27,600 nucleotides of DNA, taken from the NCBI GenBank assembly GCA_964346185.1, contig CAYFTR010000021.1, positions 1 to 27,600 of the forward strand, written 5' to 3'. The translations under genes were made by a program, and so were the position numbers. The notes under the pieces were generated by a model. The model was not told the DNA's origin and did not search any database. It saw nothing but the letters and a program-made list of their open reading frames with translations. Source of the DNA: JAAYJS01 sp964346185. Its GTDB lineage: Bacteria; Bacillota; Clostridia; Eubacteriales; Eubacteriaceae. Shown here in pieces: positions 16,332-23,168 of the stretch. The first letter of the stretch is position 1, and each line of letters begins with the position of its first letter.

Positions 16332-16535
16332 TTACGCTGTGGTCGTAAGACCGGCACGTTCCGTCATAATAGTTTTAACACGTGCATAGTCTTTTTTGAC
16401 TTCACGAATTCTTAAAGGATTTTCCAGTTGTCCGGTTGCATGTTGGAAACGCAGATTGAACAACTCTTCCTTTAAGTCGGCTAACTTTGTTTCCAGTTCT
16501 GCGTTTGATAATTCACGTAATTGTCTTGCTTTCAT
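16332..16535 (-). CDS. rpmC: 50S ribosomal protein L29
   Basis: L29, 67 residues, a helical hairpin at the peptide exit close to L23, near the trigger factor and SRP docking area. ELKEELFNLRFQ-type core (LADLKEELFNLRFQHATGQL) and REVKKDYARVKTIMTER identify it. It is only two bases after the rplP stop, so reinitiation is likely. Confidence 0.98.
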   Translation of the reverse strand: MKARQLRELSNAELETKLADLKEELFNLRFQHATGQLENPLRIREVKKDYARVKTIMTERAGLTTTA

Positions 16536-16537
16536 CT

Positions 16538-16975
16538 TTACTCACCTGCATTTTCCTGAGCTTCCTGATCAGCTTTTGAAACCACTTTGGTTTTGATCGG
16601 TAGCTTGTGTTGGGCAAGTCGCATCGCTTCTCTGGCTGCCGCTTCGCTGACGCCGCCAATTTCAAACATAATGCGTCCCGGTTTTACAACCGCTACCCAA
16701 TATTCGGGAGACCCTTTACCGGAACCCATACGGGTTTCAGCCGGTTTTGCCGTAACAGGCTTATCGGGAAATATTTTAATCCAAACATGGCCGCCCCTAC
16801 GGGTGTAACGCGTCATGGCGATACGTGCGGCTTCTATTTGATTGGAGGTTATCCAGCCGGGTTCCAGCGCTTTAAGTCCGAACTCACCATAGGTAATTTT
16901 AACACCTCTGGTCGCCTTTCCCTTCATTCTTCCTCTATGTACTCTTCTACGTTTAACACGTTTAGGCATTAACAT
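16538..16975 (-). CDS. rplP: 50S ribosomal protein L16
   Basis: L16, 145 residues, helps shape the A site of the large subunit. It starts MLMPKRVKRRRVHRGRMKG and includes GRMGSGKG-like MGSGKGSPEYWVAVVKPGR and IAMTRYTRRGGHVWIKIFPD, both family hallmarks. Confidence 0.98.
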   Translation of the reverse strand: MLMPKRVKRRRVHRGRMKGKATRGVKITYGEFGLKALEPGWITSNQIEAARIAMTRYTRRGGHVWIKIFPDKPVTAKPAETRMGSGKGSPEYWVAVVKPGRIMFEIGGVSEAAAREAMRLAQHKLPIKTKVVSKADQEAQENAGE

Positions 16976-16992
16976 AATCCATTCCTCCTATC

Positions 16993-17703
16993 CTAATTTT
17001 CTTCTTTTTTAGGAGCTCTACGTTTGCTTCTTTTGGTTTGTTTTTCTTCCGTATCCGCGATGATATCTTCGCGACCGGTTAAAATTTCACCTTTGTTGAC
17101 CCAGACTTTAACGCCCAGTTTGCCGTAGGTTGTGTCCGCTTCCGCAAATCCGTAGTTGATGTCGGCTCTTAGTGTGTGCAGCGGTACATTACCTTGTGCG
17201 TAATGCTCTCTACGAGCCATTTCCGCACCGTTCAAACGTCCGCCGACCGCAGTTTTTACACCTTTGGCGCCGGCTCTCATGGTGCGTTGCATTGCTTGTT
17301 TCATGGCACGACGGAAGGAAATTCTTCTCTCAAGTTGAGCGGCAATGTTTTCTGCAATCAGTTGAGCATCGAGGTCGATGTTTTTTACTTCAACAATGTT
17401 TAAAAAGATAACTTTTCCGGTTCTCTTTTCCAGTTCCAGACGCAGGGCTTCAATCCCCGAACCGCCTCTTCCGATAATCATACCCGGTTTCGCCGTGTAG
17501 ATGTGAATTTTTACTTTATTACCGAAGCGCTCGATGACAATTTTGGAGATGCCGGCTTGGAATTGGCTTTCTTTAATATATTTTCTGACTTCGTAGTCTT
17601 CAATTAAATTATCCGCAAAATCTCTATCGTTCGCATACCACTTGGCATTCCAGTCTTTAATGACGCCGACTCGCATACCGTGTGCGTTAACTTTTTGGCC
17701 CAA
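16993..17703 (-). CDS. rpsC: 30S ribosomal protein S3 (TTG start)
   Basis: S3, 236 residues, at the mRNA entry channel, with a KH RNA-binding domain (MIIGRGGSGIEALRLEL) and the C-terminal domain (GRLNGAEMARREHYAQG). The start codon is TTG at 17703, seven bases after AGGAGG. The following residues GQKVNAHGMRVGVIKDW match the family N-terminus, so TTG is probably the real start. The tail is basic and lysine/arginine-rich. Confidence 0.98.
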   Translation of the reverse strand: MGQKVNAHGMRVGVIKDWNAKWYANDRDFADNLIEDYEVRKYIKESQFQAGISKIVIERFGNKVKIHIYTAKPGMIIGRGGSGIEALRLELEKRTGKVIFLNIVEVKNIDLDAQLIAENIAAQLERRISFRRAMKQAMQRTMRAGAKGVKTAVGGRLNGAEMARREHYAQGNVPLHTLRADINYGFAEADTTYGKLGVKVWVNKGEILTGREDIIADTEEKQTKRSKRRAPKKEEN

Positions 17704-17714
17704 ACCTGTTCCTC

Positions 17715-18050
17715 CTATTCCTGTTCTTTTAATACCGCTGTAATGTGTGAAGTTCTCTTTTTAATAATAGAGGCACTTCCGCGGGCTCTGGCTCTGTAGC
17801 GCTTGATGGTCGGTCCCTGATTGGCACTGATTTCTGCAATGTACAATTTGGCGGGATCCATTTCGTGATTGTTTTCAGCATTGGCTGCTGCAGACATCAC
17901 AACTTTTTCGATTACTTTAGCGGCTTTATTCGGTGTTAACGCCAAGACTTTTAAAGCGTCACCCAGTTTTTTGCCACGTACCATATCCGCAACCAATTTT
18001 GCTTTGGTTGAAGATACACGAATGTATTTTGCTGTTGCTCTTGCTTCCAT
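17715..18050 (-). CDS. rplV: 50S ribosomal protein L22
   Basis: L22, 111 residues. Its long beta-hairpin lines the peptide exit tunnel, a known site of macrolide resistance changes. Core motifs are RVSSTKAKLVADMVRGK and the hairpin region GPTIKRYRARARGSASIIKKRTSH. No hairpin deletion or insertion is evident. Confidence 0.98.
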   Translation of the reverse strand: MEARATAKYIRVSSTKAKLVADMVRGKKLGDALKVLALTPNKAAKVIEKVVMSAAANAENNHEMDPAKLYIAEISANQGPTIKRYRARARGSASIIKKRTSHITAVLKEQE

Positions 18051-18061
18051 GACGACCTCCG

Positions 18062-18343
18062 TTATTTCTGCATCGCAGTTTTCTTTTCGCCTGCGTGTCC
18101 TCGGAAAGTTCTTGTAGGAACAAACTCGCCCAATTTATGACCGACCATATCTTCGGTTACATAGACCGGTACGTGCTTTCTGCCGTCGTGAACCGCAATG
18201 GTGTGACCGACCATTTCCGGAAACAAGGTAGAAGAACGGGACCAGGTTTTTAACACCTTTTTTTCTCCGTTTTGATTCATCTCTTCTATTCTTTTAAGCA
18301 GCTTTTCGCTGACATAAGGTCCTTTTTTAAGTGATCTACTCAT
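18062..18343 (-). CDS. rpsS: 30S ribosomal protein S19
   Basis: S19, 93 residues, in the small-subunit head with S13. It starts MSRSLKKGPYVSEKLLKRIE and contains GHTIAVHDGRKHVPVYVTEDMVGHKLGEF-type sequence. It is the expected gene between rplB and rplV. Confidence 0.98.
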   Translation of the reverse strand: MSRSLKKGPYVSEKLLKRIEEMNQNGEKKVLKTWSRSSTLFPEMVGHTIAVHDGRKHVPVYVTEDMVGHKLGEFVPTRTFRGHAGEKKTAMQK

Positions 18344-18360
18344 CGTTTACTCCTCCGTAA

Positions 18361-19191
18361 TTATTGGTTGCGACGTCTTACAATTAATGCATTGGAAGCT
18401 TTTTTCTTTTTACGGGTCTTGTAACCTAAAGTCGGTTTACCCCAAGGTGTCATAGGACTGGGCATACCGATGGGTGCTCTACCCTCACCACCGCCGTGGG
18501 GGTGATCGTTGGGGTTCATAACGGAACCTCTGACGGTAGGACGAATACCCATGTGACGTTTTCTACCCGCTTTACCGATGCGTACGTTTTGATGGTCGAC
18601 GTTTCCGACAGATCCGATCGTCGCACGGCATTCGACACGCACCATTCTGGTTTCTCCCGAAGGTAAACGCAAGGTGGCGTGGTCGCCTTCCTTTGCAAGC
18701 AACCTTGCACTGGAACCGGCGGAGCGAACCATTTGACCGCCTTTACCGGCTTTTAATTCGATATTGTGAATATTGGTACCGACAGGAATTTTGCTCAGCG
18801 GCAAACAGTGGCCGATTTTAATTTCCGCATCGGGACCGGATTTAATCATATCGCCGATTTTAATTTTATTCGGTGCCAAGATGTATCTTTTTTCGCCGTC
18901 GACATAGTTAATCAATGCAATATTGGCCGAACGGTTGGGATCGTACTCAATCGCCGCAACTTTACCCGGCACACCGTCTTTATTTCTTTTAAAATCTATA
19001 ATTCTGTATTTTCTTTTTGCACCGCCACCTTGGTGTCTGACGGTGATAACGCCTCGGTTGTTGCGTCCCGCTTTAGATTTTAAAGGTGCCAACAAAGACT
19101 TTTCCGGTGCTTTTTTTGTAACTTCGTCGTAGGTGTTGACACTCATATTACGACGTCCCGGCGACGTCGGTTTGTATACTTTAATACCCAT
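18361..19191 (-). CDS. rplB: 50S ribosomal protein L2
   Basis: L2, 276 residues, one of the largest and most conserved ribosomal proteins, needed for subunit joining and peptidyl transfer. The N-terminal OB-like domain and the C-terminal loop MNPNDHPHGGGEGRAPIG, which reaches toward the peptidyl transferase centre, are intact. A 41-base gap separates it from rplW, with GAGGAGG ten bases before the ATG. Confidence 0.98.
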   Translation of the reverse strand: MGIKVYKPTSPGRRNMSVNTYDEVTKKAPEKSLLAPLKSKAGRNNRGVITVRHQGGGAKRKYRIIDFKRNKDGVPGKVAAIEYDPNRSANIALINYVDGEKRYILAPNKIKIGDMIKSGPDAEIKIGHCLPLSKIPVGTNIHNIELKAGKGGQMVRSAGSSARLLAKEGDHATLRLPSGETRMVRVECRATIGSVGNVDHQNVRIGKAGRKRHMGIRPTVRGSVMNPNDHPHGGGEGRAPIGMPSPMTPWGKPTLGYKTRKKKKASNALIVRRRNQ

Positions 19192-19232
19192 TATTCGCTA
19201 ACCTCCTCTGTGTTGTGCTTATCGGGTGATGA

Positions 19233-19523
19233 CTAGACGCCTTCGAAGAACTCGATGGTTTTGCTGTCTTCGGTTAATTTAACAATGGCTTTTTTCCAGT
19301 CCGGACGTTTTCCTGTGTAACGTCCCATTCTTTTTGTTTTGCCTCGCATATTCATGGTGGTTACCTTTTCGACTTGTACATCGAAAATGTCTTCAACCGC
19401 ATCGGCGATTTCAACTTTATTGGCTTTTTTGTTTACCACAAAGGTGTATTTTCTTTCTGCCGTATCGTCCAGAGAGCGTTCCGTTACGATAGGACGGATG
19501 ATGATATCTCGAGGATCTTTCAT
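19233..19523 (-). CDS. rplW: 50S ribosomal protein L23
   Basis: L23, 96 residues, at the tunnel exit, the docking point for trigger factor and SRP. It begins MKDPRDIIIRPIVTERSL and carries YTFVVNKKANKVEIADAVE. Its ATG overlaps the rplD stop by four bases (ATGA), suggesting coupled translation. Confidence 0.98.
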   Translation of the reverse strand: MKDPRDIIIRPIVTERSLDDTAERKYTFVVNKKANKVEIADAVEDIFDVQVEKVTTMNMRGKTKRMGRYTGKRPDWKKAIVKLTEDSKTIEFFEGV

Positions 19524-20143
19524 GATGCATATACCTCCTCAATTTTTTCCAAAGCGCCTTTTGTTAACACCAGCACTTCGTACTTGAGCATGTCGTAGAC
19601 GTTAAGCTCGTTGACGGTTGTGGTTGCGGCACCTGCAATATTGTTGGCGGATAAAACAACGTTCTCGTCCTTTTCGGGTAATACGACCAATGATTTTTGT
19701 GCATTGAGTGCATTTAGAACTTTAACCATTTCTTTTGTTTTCGGTTGTTCGAAGTTAATCGCGTCTACAATACGCAATTCTTCATCTTGATATTTTGCCG
19801 AAAATACGGAACGCATTGCCAAACCTCTTACTTTTTTGTTTACTTTTTGAGAGTAGTCTCTGGCTTTCGGTGCAAAAACAATTCCGCCGCCTCTCCATAA
19901 GGGCGAACGACTGCTGCCCGCTCTGGCACGTCCGGTTCCTTTTTGTCTCCAAGGCTTACGGCCGCCGCCTCTAACTTCCGCACGGGTTTTTACATTTTTA
20001 GTTCCCTGACGTTTATTTGCCAGTAAAGCGACAACCACTTGGTGGACAACCGGTTCGTTCGGTTCGATGCCGAAAATCGCTTCGCTGAGTTCTACATCGC
20101 CGACAACTTTTCCTTGTATATCTAAAATATCCATCTTAGGCAT
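19520..20143 (-). CDS. rplD: 50S ribosomal protein L4
   Basis: L4, 207 residues, whose extended loop lines the exit tunnel constriction. The loop region GGGRKPWRQKGTGRARAGSS is clear. In E. coli L4 also represses its own S10 operon through the leader; a comparable role here is unproven, although the operon does have a structured leader. AGGAGG stands seven bases before the ATG. Confidence 0.98.
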   Translation of the reverse strand: MPKMDILDIQGKVVGDVELSEAIFGIEPNEPVVHQVVVALLANKRQGTKNVKTRAEVRGGGRKPWRQKGTGRARAGSSRSPLWRGGGIVFAPKARDYSQKVNKKVRGLAMRSVFSAKYQDEELRIVDAINFEQPKTKEMVKVLNALNAQKSLVVLPEKDENVVLSANNIAGAATTTVNELNVYDMLKYEVLVLTKGALEKIEEVYAS

Positions 20144-20164
20144 TGTATTTCCTCCTTCCGAACG

Positions 20165-20794
20165 TTATGCTTTCACACTTGTTCTAATGGTGACTACGGA
20201 ACCTCTAATTCCCGGTACAGCACCTCTTACCAGAAGCAAGTTGTTTTCTGTATCGACCTGAACAACTTCCAAGTTTAATGTGGTAACATTTTTATTACCC
20301 ATTTGACCCGGCAGTTTTTTACCCTTCGGTACTTCGCCTGGATAGGCGGATGCACTCATGGCACCCGGTCTGCGGTGATATTTTGACCCGTGGGCCATCG
20401 GTCCTCTGGCTTGTCCGTGACGTTTAATGTTGCCTTGGAAGCCTTTCCCTTTGGATTTTCCGGAGATGTCTACACGATCGCCCGCTTCAAAAACATCAAC
20501 CGTTAGTTCCTGACCGATTTCCAAAGCGGCGACGTCATCCAATTTAAACTCTTTGATGATTTTTTTTAAGGGAACGCCGTTTTTGTTAAATTGACCCTGA
20601 ACCGGTTTTGTGACATGTTTTTCTTTTACATCGCCGTAAGCCAATTGAACGCTTTCGTAGCCGTCGGTTTCAACGGTTTTCTTTTGCAGCACCACACAGG
20701 GGCCTGCTTCTATAACAGTTACCGGAACAACTTCGCCGTTTTCTTTGAAGATTTGTGTCATTCCGATTTTTTTGCCGATTAATGCTTGTTTCAT
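20165..20794 (-). CDS. rplC: 50S ribosomal protein L3
   Basis: L3, 209 residues, reaches toward the peptidyl transferase centre and starts large-subunit assembly. It begins MKQALIGKKIGMTQIFKENG and includes the conserved loop RRPGAMSASAYPGEVPKGKKL. It follows rpsJ after 50 bases that include a small perfect hairpin. Confidence 0.98.
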   Translation of the reverse strand: MKQALIGKKIGMTQIFKENGEVVPVTVIEAGPCVVLQKKTVETDGYESVQLAYGDVKEKHVTKPVQGQFNKNGVPLKKIIKEFKLDDVAALEIGQELTVDVFEAGDRVDISGKSKGKGFQGNIKRHGQARGPMAHGSKYHRRPGAMSASAYPGEVPKGKKLPGQMGNKNVTTLNLEVVQVDTENNLLLVRGAVPGIRGSVVTIRTSVKA

Positions 20795-20812
20795 AATTCC
20801 TCCTGATTATTG

Positions 20813-20827
20813 GATCACTTTGTGATC
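20813..20827 (-). other. Small perfect hairpin between rpsJ and rplC
   Basis: GATCAC and GTGATC pair perfectly around a three-base loop, about 20 bases before the rplC start codon and with no T run. It might affect rplC translation or mRNA processing, but could be chance. Confidence 0.35.
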
Positions 20828-20844
20828 ATAATGCCTTCGGTTGA

Positions 20845-21153
20845 CTAGAGTTTAATTTCGATATCTACGCCGGCCGGCAAGTTGAGTCGCATTAATCCGT
20901 CAACTGTTTTCGGTGTCGGTTCGATGATATCAATCATTCGTTTGTGGGTACGTATTTCGAACTGCTCTCTGGAATCTTTGTATTTATGCACCGCTCTTAA
21001 GATGGTCACAATTTCTTTTTTGGTCGGTAGCGGAATGGGTCCCGAAACCTTTGCACCTGTCCTTTTAGCCGTTTCAACAATACGTTGTGCACTTTGGTCC
21101 AACAACATGTGATCAAATGCCTTTAAACGAATTCTAATCTTTTGTTTTGCCAT
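20845..21153 (-). CDS. rpsJ: 30S ribosomal protein S10 (NusE)
   Basis: S10, 102 residues, a small-subunit head protein that is also the transcription factor NusE, partner of NusB in antitermination. It starts MAKQKIRIRLKAFDHMLLDQ at ATG 21153, with AGGAGG seven bases upstream. An in-frame ATG 39 bases further up (21192) has no such site and would add a basic, non-homologous extension. It is the first gene of the super-operon. Confidence 0.98.
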   Translation of the reverse strand: MAKQKIRIRLKAFDHMLLDQSAQRIVETAKRTGAKVSGPIPLPTKKEIVTILRAVHKYKDSREQFEIRTHKRMIDIIEPTPKTVDGLMRLNLPAGVDIEIKL

Positions 21154-21332
21154 GTTATGCCTCCTAATTTTTTTACCGTGACATTTCGCCACTTTGCCGG
21201 GCGTTTCACTTTCTTTTATTAAAAAAAGCGCCTTCCGGCAAGATGATGCATCCGATTCTCCGATCGGGTTACTCCATAAGAATGACCTGATTTAGTAACA
21301 GCAACCTCTTACTTCATCGCTAAACGTCAACC
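21154..21332 (-). promoter_or_regulatory. S10 operon leader with long hairpin
   Basis: About 180 nt separate the predicted start point from rpsJ. The strongest structure pairs TTGCCG (21194-21199) and GGCG (21200-21203) with CGCC (21229-21232) and CGGCAA (21236-21241). This leaves a three-base bulge and a loop with T-rich and A-rich arms that can extend the stem. A smaller CCGAT/ATCGG stem lies upstream. Structured leaders control S10 operons in other bacteria; no known family is recognised here. Confidence 0.5.
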
Positions 21333-21338
21333 TGTGTA

Positions 21339-21367
21339 AGTATACACGAGTGTCAGTGTGTTGACAA
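21339..21367 (-). promoter_or_regulatory. Promoter of the S10 super-operon
   Basis: On the minus strand TTGTCA (21367-21362) and TATACT (21344-21339) are 17 bases apart, a strong sigma-A promoter. Transcription should begin near 21332. No other promoter of this quality was noticed between here and truA. Confidence 0.85.
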
Positions 21368-21456
21368 GTTTTTTTTGTATAAAATGTTTTTTCTTAACTG
21401 TTTCTTAAGTATCTTTCCTCTTGTATTGCTGTATCCTTTGTTCAATAATGTCTTTA

Positions 21457-21493
21457 ATAAAAAAACCGCCTTTATTCTATTTAAAGACGGTTT
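21457..21493 (-). terminator. Terminator after degV
   Basis: AAACCGTCTTTA and TAAAGGCGGTTT pair on the minus strand (one G-T pair) around a short A-rich loop, followed by a run of seven Ts. It ends the recD2-comFC-degV operon about 90 bases before the S10 promoter. Confidence 0.92.
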
Positions 21494-21516
21494 GTGTACT
21501 CGCTTTGACTTCCTGT

Positions 21517-22398
21517 TTAGTGTTCAGGCAAAAAGTGTTTGGGGTTTTTCCCCCAATAATACAACCCGACACCCTTTGTCCCCAGGTGTGCTGCCAAAAC
21601 ACTACCGATGGGTATCGCATCCCGTATACTGAAACCGAATTCCATAAGTTTTTCTTTTGTCAGTTCAATAATACCTTTGCTTTCTTCCGGATCACTGAAT
21701 GCCATGTCAAAAAATGTGTCGTCATCTAATTCAATATTGGACATCACCTTATCTACAACAAGAGAAACGGACTTTCTGTCACCTCTGGCTTTTGCAACGA
21801 CATTTAATTCGCCGTTGTCGACATAAACAATGGGTCTTATTTTCAGTAAGTCCCCGATAATGGACACACCCCTGGAAATACGGCCGCCTTTGGACAGCCA
21901 ATTTAAATCCTGTACGGTAAAAAAGAAGTTAACGTATTTTTTTATACGTTCGGCATAGTTTGCAAGCTGCTCCAAATTAAGCCCCATTTGAATGCCTTCG
22001 ATCAGTTTTTCAGCAATCAGGCCGATGCCTCCGCCACTTTGGGTTGAATCCACAATGCGGCACTTAAAGTCTTTATATTCCTTTAACACCTCTTCCAACA
22101 CCAGCTTTGCCGTCGCATAGGAGCCGGACATTTTTGAAGAGAAAGACAAATAAATCACTTCTTCGCCTTTTTGGGCGTACTCCATAAATTTTTCTTTAAA
22201 ATCTCCGGGGTTAACCTGGGAGGTGGTCGGTACGATGCCCTGTCGCATCACCTCGTGGATTTGAGCCAGGTTTATTTCTCTCTTATCTCGATAGGGGTGT
22301 CCGTCGATGATTACATTTAACGATACAAAATCCACAAAAGTTTTTTGAAAGAGTGTGTCTCTCATATTACACATTGAGTCTACTAATAAGTTTACCAT
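21517..22398 (-). CDS. DegV family (fatty-acid-binding FakB-like) protein
   Basis: A 293-residue DegV-fold protein. Family features are VDS near the N-terminus, VPTTSQVNPGDF (the TSQ segment lining the lipid pocket), SSKMSGSYATAK, LNWLSKGGRIS and IRPIVYVDNGEL. DegV proteins such as FakB bind a single fatty acid and present it to the kinase FakA for phosphorylation and entry into phospholipid synthesis. No FakA gene is in the window. The gene follows comFC by 32 bases with GGAG before the ATG, and ends in a terminator. Which fatty acid it binds cannot be told. Confidence 0.9.
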   Translation of the reverse strand: MVNLLVDSMCNMRDTLFQKTFVDFVSLNVIIDGHPYRDKREINLAQIHEVMRQGIVPTTSQVNPGDFKEKFMEYAQKGEEVIYLSFSSKMSGSYATAKLVLEEVLKEYKDFKCRIVDSTQSGGGIGLIAEKLIEGIQMGLNLEQLANYAERIKKYVNFFFTVQDLNWLSKGGRISRGVSIIGDLLKIRPIVYVDNGELNVVAKARGDRKSVSLVVDKVMSNIELDDDTFFDMAFSDPEESKGIIELTKEKLMEFGFSIRDAIPIGSVLAAHLGTKGVGLYYWGKNPKHFLPEH

Positions 22399-22430
22399 TT
22401 TTTCTCCATTTATGTTATGTTATCGGGCTT

Positions 22431-23168
22431 TTAATCGATAGCCGCTACGCAGGAATACAAGGCTCCCGCACCTTTTTCTCTAAGTTGTGCACCGCAGGTA
22501 CGCAAGGTTGCACCGGTAGTCAGAACGTCGTCGACAACTAAAATGTTTTTGTTTTGAATACTTCGGGCATCTATCACCTGAAAGGCGTTTTGAACATTTT
22601 CCAGACGGGCTTGCCGTCCTTTGCCCGGCTGATGTGCCGTATCTTTTTCTCTTACTAATATTTCGGTATTTAAATAACTCTCCGGTAAATGTAAACCGCT
22701 TATAAGTCCTTTACACAGCCATTCGCTTTGATTGTAACCCCGTTCCTTAAATCGGTTGGGGTGCAGGGGCACGGGTACAACCATATCGATGGGAACCTCG
22801 GGGTATTTCTGTTGCCAGCCCGCCGCCATTTCCTCTCCGATACGGTAGGCCAACTCTTTTTCATTTTTAAATTTTATGCGTTTTATTATTTTTATCACCC
22901 CTTCCCGATACAGCCAATGACCGTAGCCTCTATCGTAATAAAAGGGTTGCCGATCGTCACATCGACCGCAAGTTTTACCTTCGTGGTTAAACAGCGGTCT
23001 GCCGCAACGCAGGCAGACATGTCCGCCGATTGTTTTGAGCTCCGATTTACAAAGCGGGCATATCCAATGTTTTTTATGAAAGAGTACCCGCCGACATACG
23101 GGGCAATGTCCACCCGGAACATAAAGGGTTTGCTTGAGCCAACGGTTAAGTTTTTTCGACCAACTCAT
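22431..23168 (-). CDS. comFC: ComF family phosphoribosyltransferase-like protein
   Basis: A 245-residue ComFC-type protein. Four CxxC pairs (Cys22/25, 37/40, 52/55, 67/70) make N-terminal zinc fingers, and a C-terminal PRTase-like fold carries the PRPP loop motif ILVVDDVLTTGAT at about 213-225. ComFC is needed for DNA uptake in competent Gram-positive bacteria; its catalytic activity is not settled. The ATG overlaps the recD2 stop by four bases (ATGA), so the pair is probably translated together. The comFA helicase usually found beside comFC is absent here; RecD2 takes that place. Confidence 0.93.
   Translation of the reverse strand: MSWSKKLNRWLKQTLYVPGGHCPVCRRVLFHKKHWICPLCKSELKTIGGHVCLRCGRPLFNHEGKTCGRCDDRQPFYYDRGYGHWLYREGVIKIIKRIKFKNEKELAYRIGEEMAAGWQQKYPEVPIDMVVPVPLHPNRFKERGYNQSEWLCKGLISGLHLPESYLNTEILVREKDTAHQPGKGRQARLENVQNAFQVIDARSIQNKNILVVDDVLTTGATLRTCGAQLREKGAGALYSCVAAID

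Noticed and set aside
21154..21192. Longer rpsJ with an N-terminal extension
   Set aside because: The extension is not part of S10, and AGGAGG lies inside it directly before ATG 21153.
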